This document shows positions 43,689 through 55,800 of a stretch of 64,000 nucleotides of DNA, piece by piece. The stretch lies in assembly GCA_000750105.3 (NCBI GenBank), contig JPHH03000043.1, positions 224,361 through 288,360 of the forward strand. The letters run 5' to 3'. The notes below the pieces were generated by a model. The model saw only the letters and a list, made by a program, of their open reading frames with translations. It did not search any database and had not been told where the DNA came from. Positions within the stretch are counted from its first letter, which is position 1; the number at the start of each line of letters is the position of its first letter. This DNA comes from Tolypocladium sp. Sup5 PDA-1. Lineage: Eukaryota; Ascomycota; Sordariomycetes; Hypocreales; Ophiocordycipitaceae. Made by a program: the position numbers and the translations under genes.

Positions 43689-45588
43689 ATGTTGGGTACC
43701 ATCCTCTTTTCTTGTGCCATCGCTGCCCTTCTCTGGGTCGTGTTGACCCCCTTTCGCACCGGCTCGTGGCATGTTCCTGGGCCGTTTTGGCGTCGCTATA
43801 CAGGTACGTACCCTTACTTTACTTTTTGCATGTGTAACATACCTCCCCCTTTCTTCTTCTCAACTGTATACTGAAAATCCTAACCGATGCGAATAAAGAT
43901 ATCTTTCAGGTCTTGGATGCATACAATGGCATCACGTGTCAGGTCATCCAACGCCTACACAAAGAGTATGGCCCTGTGGTGGCGGTTGGCCCACGGACGG
44001 TCATGTTCTCTGATCCTGCCATGATTGATGTTGTATATGCCACTCGTTCGCCCTTTCCCAAGGTATATCCAGGCTCCTGAAAATCCGCTTGACTGTGTTG
44101 GGCTTTCATTGACCTGTCTCACCCCTTATAGAGTTACCACTGGCAACCGTTGCGGACGGAGCTAAAGGGAGTTCACTACCCCAGTCTCATCGCCAGCGAG
44201 GACACACAAACTCACTCGTCTCTCAAGAGACCCATTGCCGGGGTGTATGCCATGTCCAACGTCACCAAGTCGGAGGGCTTCATCAATGATTGCATACGCC
44301 AGCTTGTCCAGAAGCTCGACCAGGACTTTAGGGCCACCAAGGAGACGGTACCTGTTTTTCAGTGGATGCACTTCTGTAAGCAAGACAGTTCTATGGAGCC
44401 ACGTTGAGAACCAAGTCACTGAGTATGGTCCTCCCAGTTGCCTACGATACCATCATGAAATTGACCGTGTCGGCCGATTTCGGTCTCATCCGAGGCGAAG
44501 CGGATCAAGTCGCCATGTTCAAGGGTGTGGACGCAGCTCAGACATACAGAGCCATGGTATGTTTTTTCTTTTTCACATGAATGCCCGTTCGGAATCTACC
44601 TACTCGCCCGCAAGATGTACTAATTTCCAATGAAGGCTGCGAGTATGCCTTGGGTTCACAACCTGCTCAAAGAAACCCCGGTGACGAGCGTGTTTCAGAA
44701 GCGGATGGGATCCTTCCCGGCTCGGGCTCGTGAACTCATCCAGGCGAGGAAGGCCCAAAAAATGCAAACAACCGGCGACAGGGAAGACTTGCTTTCACAG
44801 ATCATGGAGACCAGGGAGAAACACCCTCAGGTCGTCAATGATCTGGTCATGCACGGGTACGCCACGACACCACTCCTGGCCGGGGCCGACACCGTGACCA
44901 TCGGCTTGACATCGATCATTTACTTTGTGGGGAAGCACCCCAGAGTGGCGGCTCGGCTACAGGAGGAGCTGGATTCGTGCGGTTTGGAGATGCCACCCTC
45001 GTGGGCTGCCGTTCAGAGCTTGTCGTATCTCGACGCCGTCATCCGGGAATCGTTCCGCTGCCATCCCATCGGCGCCATGTTGTCACGACGGGCTGTTCCC
45101 CAAGGTCCTGGCCTCACTCTCAAGAACGGTCACACTCTACCACCGGGAACGGCTGTCGCTGTCTCGGGATGGGCCACACACTTCAACCAAGACGTCTATG
45201 GTAGCGACGCGGCAGATTTCAGGCCGGAACGCTGGTTGCAAGGTGCCGAGGAGAGTCGGGAGGACTACGCCGAACGCATCCGCCGGATGAACAAGGCAGA
45301 CCTGACCTGGGGCCACGGTGACCGAGCTTGCATGGGCAAGAACATTGCCAGATGCGAAATGTACAAGCTGATGGCTACCTTGTATTCTACCTTTGACGTA
45401 AGTTTGAACCTCCCCTCCCCTTGGAAACCAAGAAGCAAGAGAACTGAGATGCTCACGCAAAGATCCAACTTGTCGATCCCACAAAGACTTGGAAGATCAA
45501 GGAGACTGTACTGGCGAAGCAAGTTGGTGTGGAGGCCAAGATTACGTTTAGACCTGGTGTAAAGGTTACAGGAGGGGTGCTCACGTAG
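43689..45588 (+). CDS. Cytochrome P450 (third; pisatin-demethylase-like)
   Basis: Six exons: 43689-43803, 43899-44062, 44132-44375, 44438-44556, 44636-45397 and 45463-45588. They sum to 1530 nt (509 aa). It has an N-terminal anchor (TILFSCAIAALLWVVL), I-helix LLAGADTVTIG with the full AGADT, ExxR in VIRESFRC, FRPERWLQG and the heme loop WGHGDRACMGKNIARCE. The first aromatic of the heme loop is Trp, common in the pisatin-demethylase-like group. It ends 45 bp from the convergent trans-ER gene. Position next to the LovC-, LovG- and LovB-like genes suggests it oxidises the PKS2 product; that is inference. Confidence 0.9.
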
Positions 45589-45633
45589 AAGTCTGAGGTC
45601 AAATTTGTTGTAGTAGAGTACTAAAGTACTAAT

Positions 45634-46904
45634 TTACAACAAAACCACGCACTTCTCTCCCGCGAACTGGCCATTCTTCACCATGTCCATCCCCTCCGGC
45701 ACGCGTTCGAGTCCTCCCTCCAGCGTCCGAACGGGATGAGGTCGCAGTTTGCCGTCGGCGACCAGCCCCTCCGCCAACGTCCACAGCTTCTCCCCGTAGG
45801 CACGGAGCTCGTCGCTCGGCGGTCGTCCGTACGGCGCCGGCCAGGTCGAACCGTCACCGAAGATGGAGGGCCCCAGCACCCAGTCGGTCTTGACTGTGCG
45901 TCGCGTGGCGGCGACGTGATCTGCGAACGGGTCTAGCGAGACGTATTTGCCGCCAGCGCGACCGAGAGCGGCGTAGCAGAAGGTGGTGGTCTGCACGTTT
46001 GTGATGCAGTCTAGTGCGAATCGTAGGTTGTTCTTGGTGTACGCTTTCTAAAACAAGAAAAAAAGAAGGAATTGTGTCAGTTAATCTTCCTCCCTGAATA
46101 CTTTGACCTTCTACTCCCCCCCCCCCCCCCCCTTTTCGTGGCGCATGGGTTTTTTCACTTACAATCTTGGCCGCGCAATCTGGCTGTTTGTAGTCAAAAG
46201 TCTCCTCGGCACCGTATGCTTTGACTTGTTCCGCGTTCTTGGGGGAGCAAGTTGTAATAGGTATCATGTTGACCCTAGTAAGGCGGTTTAGTTCATGTCG
46301 TGATAACCTCCCTTCTTCATGACAGACACTTATCCAGGATATCTTACAGTCTGAGCAATTGCATGACGATTGTCGCCGTCGCCGTGCTCCCTCCATACAC
46401 CAAAACGTATGCGGGCTTCTCTACCGGGGCGTCGGGTAGAGGCAATCCCAGAAGCTTCAGAGCCATGCCCGCCGTGCTGATCCCTGCGCCAAACGTCGCG
46501 CCACTGGCAGTACTGACCGAAGGTGGCAACTTCAACCAGATCCTACCGGCCGAGATGTTGTACTCCCCAAACGACCCGCGCAGTGGCTCGTTGGCGTTCA
46601 TGGCATGTTGCGCTCCGCAGACTCGATCGCCTATGGCCACGTCGGTGACCAGTCGCCCTCGAGCCACCACGGTCCCTGCGTAATCGGTGCCCAGGATGCC
46701 GCCGTCGGTCACAAAGTTGCCGCGCATCTTGGTGTCGCTGGGGTTGATGGCCACGGCCTCCGTTCGAACCAGGAACTGATCATCTCGAAGGGGAGGCAAC
46801 GGCACATCGTCCCGCACGCGCACTCGGTCTCCAGCAGCTTCTATGATGACGGCGCGATGGGTTGCCGGACCGCTAGCAGTATCACTACTGCCGTTCGATG
46901 TCAT
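45634..46904 (-). CDS. Trans-acting enoyl reductase (LovC-like, MDR family)
   Basis: Three exons: 46904-46348, 46274-46163 and 46047-45634, 1083 nt (360 aa). Intron 2 contains a run of 17 C. Zinc-free medium-chain reductase with NPSDTKMRG, GTDYAGTV, VYGGSTATATIVMQLL (cofactor loop), FDYKQPDCA and the C-terminal stretch TDWVLGPSIFGDGSTWPAPYGRP, which is characteristic of the LovC-type partners of LovB-class synthases. These supply in trans the enoyl reduction that the synthase cannot do because its own ER is non-functional, as in PKS2 here. It very likely works on PKS2-bound chains at selected cycles. Confidence 0.92.
46116..46132 (+). repeat. Poly-C tract (17 nt) inside an intron
   Basis: Run of 17 C within intron 2 of the trans-ER gene (minus strand reads poly-G). 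Its length may be uncertain from slippage. Confidence 0.85.
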
Positions 46905-48258
46905 GATGGAATTGATTCAGTCTGGTAAACACGTTTGTCCTTGACTTCACACCGATGGCTCAGTACTACTATTCCAAGATCTTCTACGCCTCCATCTACC
47001 CTAGTAAGTACCTACTTTATTTTTACTTGGAAAGCCGCACTGTCAAGGATCAAAGCGTACCGGTAGGGTCTAACTCCATGGGGAAACGCCTACACACGTC
47101 ATAGCTCTACCCTACGTCTATTGTATGTTTCGTGTCACTTGAATCACATTGTATAAACCTGATCTAGCCAGTGGTACCTGCATAGATTTACTCATGTTTG
47201 TGTGAAACATGAGTTTTCCGCTTGAGCATAGTAAGACCTGCATCGGAACATTGACGATCCAATCGGGCATCACAAGCCTAAAAGACAAGAGTGGTGGGTG
47301 TATGCTACTCACTTTGACTTAGAATCAGCCTTATCGGCGTTATGGATCCGTCCTTGTCATCCACATCGGCGTTCTCAGTCGGCGTTTCCATTCCCGAGTT
47401 GAGTGGAACTCAGTGGATGCATTGTGCTGACCGGCATGCTACCTTTGGAGACTCGGCAAGCATTTTGTCTCGCTACAGGGGGTCTGCATTAGCGGCGTAT
47501 GCGCGGCTCGGCCGATCTACTGTAGTAGACACCGCTTGATACGATAGCTTTGGTCGCGCCGGAGCCAGGCACTGGGCTTCGTTTCCTAGAAGTCGTCAAA
47601 AAAGCATCCCCTACTCAGGCTTGTCGCCACGCTTGTTGAACCCCTGCTTGTACATGCCCGGTGCAGGTATTTGGTCATCTCCTCCGATCAAAAGAGGGGT
47701 CCATGAACGAATACATGGAAGGGTACTTAGTAGTTGATTCTGACCCCAGTCATCCAGACACATCGTCGCTCGTACCTGTGGTAACTTCGTTATCGACTCG
47801 ACATGGTCCCGCTTGAGAAGGATCAATTCCATAGCTGTAGATCTGTTCAAGGTTGAAGGTGGGTGATAGGCCTATATACGTTGCATGTGCGGACGGCAAG
47901 TGCGAGGAGGAGTATAACTGGTCAGCTCCACGGCACTCACGTGCGGCGATATATACCCAGTGAACCTTGCCGGGAGGAGTTTCAAGCGGGGAGGGGCCCG
48001 TGTTCTCTTCTGCCGTCTTTCTACGCGGGGAGGGACTGCCTTGAATCTTTATTCTGTACCGAAAGTCCGCGAGTGAATGTAACACGGCTCAAAGACACAT
48101 CTGCCACCAAAAAGCCCACGCAAAGCGTTGTCTAAGTGATCAAAAACTCACAAAAAAACATCAGAATTCCAGCACAGTCATGTCAGTCAAACGGATCATC
48201 TCAAATTTGTATTCCCGGCACTCGCTGATACACTGGTTGGTTCTTCATCTAGTCCACG
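46905..48258. promoter_or_regulatory. Divergent trans-ER / hydrolase spacer with three TCGGCGTT
   Basis: About 1.35 kb. TCGGCGTT occurs at 47334-47341, 47366-47373 and 47379-47386, all in the same direction. Small minus-strand open frames at 47611-48085 have no family features and I do not call them. Confidence 0.5.
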
Positions 48259-48963
48259 ATGTCGAAAAAGCATAGAAAGGTCATCCTCTGCTTTCACGGC
48301 ACCGGCTCGAAGGGTGCCATTTTCCATGTACAGATGGCGAGGATCTGCTCCCTGCTGGGAAGCGAGTTCGACTTCCTGTTCCTCGATGGTCCCTTGCAGT
48401 GTGCTGCCGGACCCGGCGTTCTCCCTCTTTTCGCGAACCAAGAACCATACTACTGTTGGTTTGCGGGCAGCGGCACGACCATCGACGACAGCATGGCCAA
48501 AATTATCGCCTCTGTGGAAGAGTCCATGGATCAGTGGAAGACCGCGAACCCCGATATCGAGGCCGAGTTCGTCGGAGGCATAGGGTTCTCGGAGGGGGCT
48601 CTGGCGCTGTCCCTTCTCCTGTGGATGCAGCAGCAGGATCTGGTGCCCTCGTTACCACGCCTATCGTTCGCCGTCCTGAGTTGCTGCTTCTTCCCCGCGG
48701 AGGCATCGAAGTGGCTTGCTGAGAGGGCCAACGCGCAAGGGGAACCGCAGGCTTGCATCAATGTGCCCACGATTCACGTACATGGCAATCGAGACTTCTG
48801 TCTCGGACGAGCACGGAGACTGGTACGGAACAATTACAAGAGCGACTATGCCACGGTGTTGATGACGGAGGCGGCCCATCACCTGCCAACGAAAAAGAAT
48901 GAGGTGGCCGATGTGGTGGACCATATTCTACGGCTTTCAAAAGCTACTGCCTGTCCGAGCTAG
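48259..48963 (+). CDS. Serine hydrolase, FSH1/LovG-like (polyketide-releasing thioesterase)
   Basis: Intronless, 234 aa alpha/beta-hydrolase of the FSH1 family. The N-terminal strand is KVILCFHGTGSKG. The nucleophile Ser is in GFSEGA (GxSxG, about residue 112). A late Asp is in HGNRDF and the His is in EAAHHLP, completing the triad. Cluster members such as LovG cut the finished chain from a LovB-type synthase that lacks a thioesterase; PKS2 is exactly such an enzyme and starts 940 bp downstream on the same strand. Release or editing of PKS2 chains is the expected role. A stand-alone esterase for a side chain is the alternative. Confidence 0.9.
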   Translation: MSKKHRKVILCFHGTGSKGAIFHVQMARICSLLGSEFDFLFLDGPLQCAAGPGVLPLFANQEPYYCWFAGSGTTIDDSMAKIIASVEESMDQWKTANPDIEAEFVGGIGFSEGALALSLLLWMQQQDLVPSLPRLSFAVLSCCFFPAEASKWLAERANAQGEPQACINVPTIHVHGNRDFCLGRARRLVRNNYKSDYATVLMTEAAHHLPTKKNEVADVVDHILRLSKATACPS

Positions 48964-49899
48964 CTCTTCTTGGAATGTGAATACCAGATACCTACATGTA
49001 TGCAGTAATAGCTAGAAGCATAAACAGACAGAGACGAGTGGATGGCTATCTATAGGATCGGATGCCTTCGACAGCGTGATAGAATGGAACATGATCATCG
49101 ACTGCCAAGCCAAGCTTCTCCTCATGAACGGTTCAGCAAAAGCTATCCGGACAGATTACGAATCTTACGCCGAGGAATCTCGTCTCGGCTGTAGTAGATC
49201 GACGTTGGGGGCCAGCCAAGACTAGGACCCCATTTTTGTTTTCGGCACGTTTCAGGATGATCACTGATCCACTTCCCCCGGTTTCCCGGGTCCGTGCCCA
49301 AGTACAGGTGGGACACGGGCTAGATTTCATCGTGCCTCTGGCGGCAGGGGTAATGATTGGTTGGATTTCCATGCTAGTGAGGGTGCGGTGGGGCAAAAGG
49401 TACTTGCGGGACAACGGAAGTGCCAAGCAGTTTGGAGCATCTGAGACTGTGTACTTCGGACTATTGAGTTGTAGGTAGGTACCCTCTTAACACGCCCAGA
49501 ATCTTACCGCCACGCCTTCGGACATTGGTGGCAGTCTACAGATGGGCATGATCTTTCGAGCTTGCCTACCTTGGACAAGACGTTCCCAATCGCCGACTAC
49601 TGTCAGCAGGCATACACCAGCATGCCGGCGCGCGTACAGTATGGACTTGCATTCGGAGGGAGACGCTTTCGAAAGATGTACACAAAACCAGCTATTCGTT
49701 GGCCATATGAGGTGCCATCACGGTACGATATGACCCTAAGGATCGGTTCATCCCAAGTGTCAGTCTACTGTTATTTTAAAGCTGTCACCATTTGGCTTCG
49801 CCGTGTACCCACGCGCGATTGGGCTCATTTGGTAGCATAAAGAAGCGGCTATTCAACATCGCAGACCATTCTTCCTTCACCACATCCACTACAGCTGTC
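48964..49899. other. PKS2 promoter region
   Basis: About 940 bp. CGCCGAG near 49169 and CGCCGAC near 49590 are weak versions of the shared core. The short open frames are unsupported. Confidence 0.45.
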
Positions 49900-52800
49900 A
49901 TGCCATCGTCTACTTCCCCGCTCAATGAGCCCATCGCCGTCGTGGGCAGTGGCTGCCGCTCCCCCGGCGGGGCCAGCAGTCCGTCCAAGCTATGGGATCT
50001 CCTGAAAGATCCCAGGGACTTGTCAAGAAAGGTGCCAAAAGAACGTTTCAACGTTGACGCTTTCTACCACCCCGATGGATCTCATCACGGGCGCACCAAC
50101 GCCCGGTACGCCTACTTCCTGGAGGATGACCCGTACGCTTTTGACCCGGCCTTCTTCAACATACCGCCGAGCGAGGCAGAGACGGTCGACCCCCAACAGC
50201 GTCTTCTGTTGGAAACGGTGTACGAGGGTCTCTGCGCCGCCGGCCTCAAGATGGAGGACCTTCGAGGATCGCCCACGGCCGTCTACGTAGGCATGATGCA
50301 GCGGGATTTCCTCGACCATCAGAACTACGATTTGGATGCCCTCAACACATATGCTGCTACGGGCACAGCCGCGTCCATCCTATCCAACAGAGTATCCTAC
50401 GTCTTTGACTGGCACGGACCTAGTATGACGTTCGATACGGCATGCAGCTCCTCCCTCGTTGCTGTCCACCACGCGGTCGAACAGCTGCGGACGGGGTTGA
50501 GCAAGGTGGCCGTGGCCGCGGGCTCCAATCTGATTCTGGGCCCTGTTCCTTTCATCTCGGCCAGTAAACTCAACATGTTTTCACCGACCGGGAGATCGCG
50601 GATGTGGGATGCCGCGGCAGATGGCTATGCGAGAGGCGAAGGTGTCGCCACTGTTGTGCTCAAGACCCTCAGCCAGGCCATACCGGACGGTGACCGGATC
50701 GAGTGTGTCATCCGCGAAAGTGGAATCAATCAAGACGGCAAGACGGCCGGTATCACGATGCCAAACTCTTTGGCCCAGGAGGCCCTCATCCGAGAGGTCT
50801 ACGAACGCGCAGGGTTGGACTTGACCAAGCCGGAAGACCGTTGCCAGTACTTTGAGGCGCATGGGACGGGTGAGTACTAGTAATCCAATGTCTGACAAAA
50901 AAGGTTATCTCTCGCTGATAAGACAGTACAGGCACGCCTGCTGGCGATCCCCAAGAAGCGCGTGCCATTTCATCGGCATTCTTTGGGGACAGGCATCGTG
51001 ACGCCGACGAGGAGGACCCTCTGTATGTCGGCAGCATCAAGACCATCATCGGTCACACGGAGGGCACCGCTGGGATTGCGGGCTTGATCAAAGCCTCCAT
51101 GTGCATCCAAAACAGTTCTCTACCGCCCAACATGCTTTTCAACGAGCTCAGTCCAAGGGTGGCTCCGTACTACACGGATCTCAAGGTGGTCACCGAGCAG
51201 CAGCCATGGCCACCATTGAAGTTCGGTCAACCGAAACGCGTGAGTGTCAATTCCTTCGGGTTCGGCGGTACCAATGCGCACATCATCGTCGAGTCCTACG
51301 AGCCCAAGCCCGAATCGAAGGAGTCGCCGTCTACGGATACTACGACTACACCAACACCCCTACTCGCGCCCATTGTCCTCTCGGCGCATTCTTCTTCCTC
51401 CCTCAAGTCGGCCATGGTAGATCTGAAGCAGTTCGTGCAAGCTCGCCCCGACCTACGACTGCGAGATCTCGCATGGACGATGCTCAAAAAGCGATCCAAT
51501 CTCCAAGTCCGTCATGCCATCTCGAGCCAGTCGGTTCAAGAGCTCTGCGATGCGCTTGAGCGCGACGCCCCTTTGGTCGAAGGCAAGAGCTCGATTGCGA
51601 CGACTTCCGAGGTCAGGAAGAAGCCCGAGATACTGGGAATCTTCACCGGACAGGGTGCCCAGTGGCCGGCCATGGGCAAGGCTCTGTGTCAGATCGCCCA
51701 TGTCCGTGCTATCGTCTCCGAACTCGATCATTCGCTCCAGAGCCTACCAGCTGAGTATCGGCCGGAGTGGAAGCTTCTAGACCAGCTACTGCTCGAAGGC
51801 GAGGAATCGAAAGTGAACCAAGCCGCCTACTCCCAGCCCCTCTGTTGCGCCGTCCAGATCATCCTGACCAAACTGCTACAAGCATCAGGGGCGACATTCA
51901 AAGTCATTCTAGGCCATAGCTCGGGCGAGATTGCGTGCGCCTTCGCTGCGGGCTTCATATCTGCATCCCAAGCCATTCGCATCGCGTATCTCCGTGGTCT
52001 CACTTCCCAATACGCGAGGGGCCCGAACGGTGTGGAGGGCGCGATGATGGCTGCGGGCACCTCTTTCGACGACGCGACAGAGTTGTGCGCACTAGAGGCA
52101 TTCGCAGGTAGAGTAGTCGTCGCGGCCAGCAACGCGCCTGAAAGCGTCACCCTGTCTGGAGACCGAGACGCGATCCTGGAGATGCAAGAAGTCTTGAATG
52201 AGGAATCGAGGTTCAATCGCATCCTCAAAGTCGACAAGGCTTACCATTCCCATCACATGCGTCCTTGCTCGGACCCATACATCACCGCTCTCAAGGCGTG
52301 TGGGTGCGATGTCCCTGAGATGGAAGCCACCCCATCCGTCACGTGGATCTCTTCGGTGTTCGAGGGCCATGTTATGACGCCCGAAGACCTCAAGGCAGAG
52401 TACTGGGGCGAGAACTTGCTCTCCCCCGTATTGTTCTCCTACGCCGTAGAGCAGGCACTGGTGAAACACTCGCCCTTCGATGTTTGCATCGAAGTCGGGC
52501 CACACCCGACCTTGAAGGGCCCGAGTCTTCAGACGATAGAGAACTGTGCGGCGACTACCCTACCGTACACCGGATGCATGGACAGGAACAAGACCGACAC
52601 GGAGGCCTTTTCGGCATGTCTGGGCTACCTCTGGTCGCAGTTCGGCTCGCCTGCCATTGACATCGACCGTCTCTTGGGCGAGCTGTCACCAGATGAAGGC
52701 ATTACAGAACTATCCAAGGAACTGCCATGCTATTCGTGGGATCACTCGAGGTCGTACAGGAAGGAGTCTCGTCTGCTCCGTCAATGGCTAGGCGGCGACC

Positions 52801-55800
52801 GACCTCATCTTCTGCTTGGCAAGCAACTGTCCCAAAGCAGCCCGAGTTCCCTTCAATGGCAGAATTTCCTTCGGCAGCGGGACATCGAATGGCTGAGCGG
52901 TCATTCTCTGCAGGGTCAGACGGTGTTTCCTGGCGCGGGTTACGTCGTCATGGCCATGGAGGCTGCCATCAGTGTGGCTAGTAGCAGCGAAAAGGAGATC
53001 CAGTTGTTGGAGGTGCTGGATCTCGAGATCAACAAAGCCGTGACGTTTCATGACGATGATAGCATGGTAGAACTCAGCCTCTCACTGAGCTGCGATTCTT
53101 CGCAGACCACAGATACCTACGCCACCTACCAATTCGTCATCAATTCTTGCCTGGCCAGAGAGACAAGATTGTCGAGCTCGGCTTCCGGTACCGTGGCCGT
53201 CACCTACGGACCAGGATCGTCGGACACGCTTCCGGCTCGTCAAGAAGACCCCCCTCACCTGAACAATGTCAGCATCGACCGATTCTACAACATGCTCTCG
53301 GAACTCGGATACGGCTACACAAAGGAGTTCCGTGGTGTTAGCATCCTGAAGCGTGGCGACAGCAAGGCCCGAGGGACTCTTGACTTCCATCGTCTGGAGG
53401 ACAACGACCGCAAACTCGTAATGCATCCTGCTACGCTCGATGTTGCCTTTCAGAGCTTCATCGGAGCATACACGGCACCAGGCGATAGACGCTTGCGATC
53501 CCTTCTCGTACCCACCGGCATCGCTCGCATAGCGCTCAACCCGTGGGTGGCTGATCGAATCAGCGCCTCGTCCAATCAGCAGGTTGACTTTATTTCCACC
53601 AGCGCAGCGAGTGTCGGCAACGCGGTCGAGGGCGACATCGAGGTGTTCGACCCCGAATCCGGGGCTACCATGATTCACATCGAGGGCCTCAGCTTCAAGC
53701 CCTTTTCGGCGCCGTCGGCCGCCGACGACCACGAGATGTTCTCAAAATTGGAATGGGCACCGATCAACGCCGACCCTCTGCTCGACGACAGCAAGTATCA
53801 CGCCACCGAACAAGATAAGACCGACGTCGAGATCATCGAGCGTATCACGTACTGGTACATCAAGTCGTTCATCGCGAGCTTGGAACCGGAGGATCGCGAG
53901 AGGGCCCCCTTCCATTTTGTAAAGCACATTCAGTGGTGTGAGCATCAACTAGCCGAGGCCAAGGCGGGTCGCAACGTCTGGTACCAGCCGAGTTGGGAGA
54001 AGGACACCAAACCATTTATCGAGCAACTCATCCAAGAGTAAGTAACTAATCTCCCCAATCTCTTAACGGCTGTACACACACCCAGTGACTGTGTGAGACT
54101 GACACAACCACAAAAGAAACCGGTCTCATCCCTTTGTCCGCCTCATCCAAAGAGTGGGAGAGGGTGCTCTGGAAACTCTACGAGGGAACCGGAACGCCTT
54201 CGACCTCATGGACCACGATGGCTTGCTCACCGAGTTCTACGGAGGCACGGTAAGTTACGGACACTCGTACAGCTACTACCAGATGCTGCTCGAGCAGATC
54301 AATCACCGCCATCAGAACCTAGACGTTCTCGAAGTTGGTCAGTTTGACGCTTTTGATTCCCCTCAAGCTCCGAACATTATTACTCACATTGTCTCAAAGG
54401 CGCTGGTACCGGAGGTGCCACCCGTGTGTTCCTGAACGACGACCATCTCTCGTTCAACAGCTACACCTTCACCGACATCTCGAGCGCTTTCTTCGAGCAG
54501 GCCGGCAAGGAATTCGAACGGCACGGCGAGAAGCTGATCTTCCAGCCCCTCGACATTCGCCGCGACCCAAGCGAGCAAGACTTCAAGCCGAACTCGTACG
54601 ATCTGATCATCGCGTCCAACGTCCTCCATGCCACCCCTCGGCTCGAGGAGACCCTGTCCAATGTTCGATCTCTGCTGAAGCCCAACGGGCGATTGGTCGT
54701 CATCGAGGTGGCTCATCACGAGCATACCCGTATTGGTTTCATTTTCGGCCTGTTCCCCGATTGGTGGGCCGGTCACGACGAAGGCCGTGTTCTCGAGCCA
54801 TTCATCTCCTACGACAAGTGGGACGTTGTCCTCAAGAAAGCTGGCTTTTCGGGCATCGACAGCCGCACTCTGGATCCGGACAGCCGGATCTTCCCCAACG
54901 GCGTGTTTATGACTCACGCTGTCGACGATTTGGTGCGACGGCTTGACTCGCCACTCTCGGCCCCTGCAAAGGGGGAATATCCCCCTCTGGTCTTCGTCGG
55001 AGGTTCGACTCCCAAGACGTCTGCGATTCTGGATCGGATCCCGGATGTCCTCGCGCCTCTGGGACGCGAGTTCAGCACATGCCCCAGCATTCGGGACATC
55101 ATCGACTTTGACTACCAACCGGGCTCCTCGTTCGTCGTTCTGTCCGAACTGGACGAACACACGTTTGCCGGGCTCGATGAAGAGCAGCTGGATGCATTGC
55201 AAACCATCTTCAACGCCGCACTCCACGTCTTGTGGGTAACGGAGGACGCCTGGTGCACGAACCCGCAGCAAGCCATGACGATTGGTCTTCTCCGTACCCT
55301 CCGCATGGAATATCCGGATATCCACATTCAGGTGCTGGATGTCGACAAGGCGGAGCACGTGGAGCCCAGGTTCCTGATCGAGACCGTGTTACGCCTGGAA
55401 GATGCCAAAGACTGGCAGGAGAGGGGCCTGCTCTGGACACAAGAGCCCGAGCTGTATCTGTCAGGTGGCAAGGTCATCGTCCCTCGTCTCAAGCCAGATG
55501 TTGAGAAGAACAATCGGCTGAACTCCAACCGCCGTCCCATTCTAGCCGACCTGGACCCTAGCAAAGATACGCTGAGCTTCGAAAACGACGGCCGGGAAAC
55601 CTTTTTCAAGCACCACGAAGAGCGTTTCGTGCCCTTGAACGCTACAGAGGGAGAATCCTCCATCAAGGTTCAGGCGCAATACTCTTTGGCCAAAGCCTTG
55701 AGGATTGGTCAATCAGGATTTCATCATCTCATCCAGGGCAAAGATGTGGCGACCGGTGAAGTTGTGGTGACGCTGTCTCAGAGCAACATGTCTTCGCTGC

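Noticed and set aside
47611..48085. Small minus-strand open frames in the trans-ER/hydrolase spacer
   Set aside because: Short, overlapping, with no family features or plausible splice structure.
54384..55358. 324-residue minus-strand open frame
   Set aside because: Antisense to the PKS2 methyltransferase/pseudo-ER exon.
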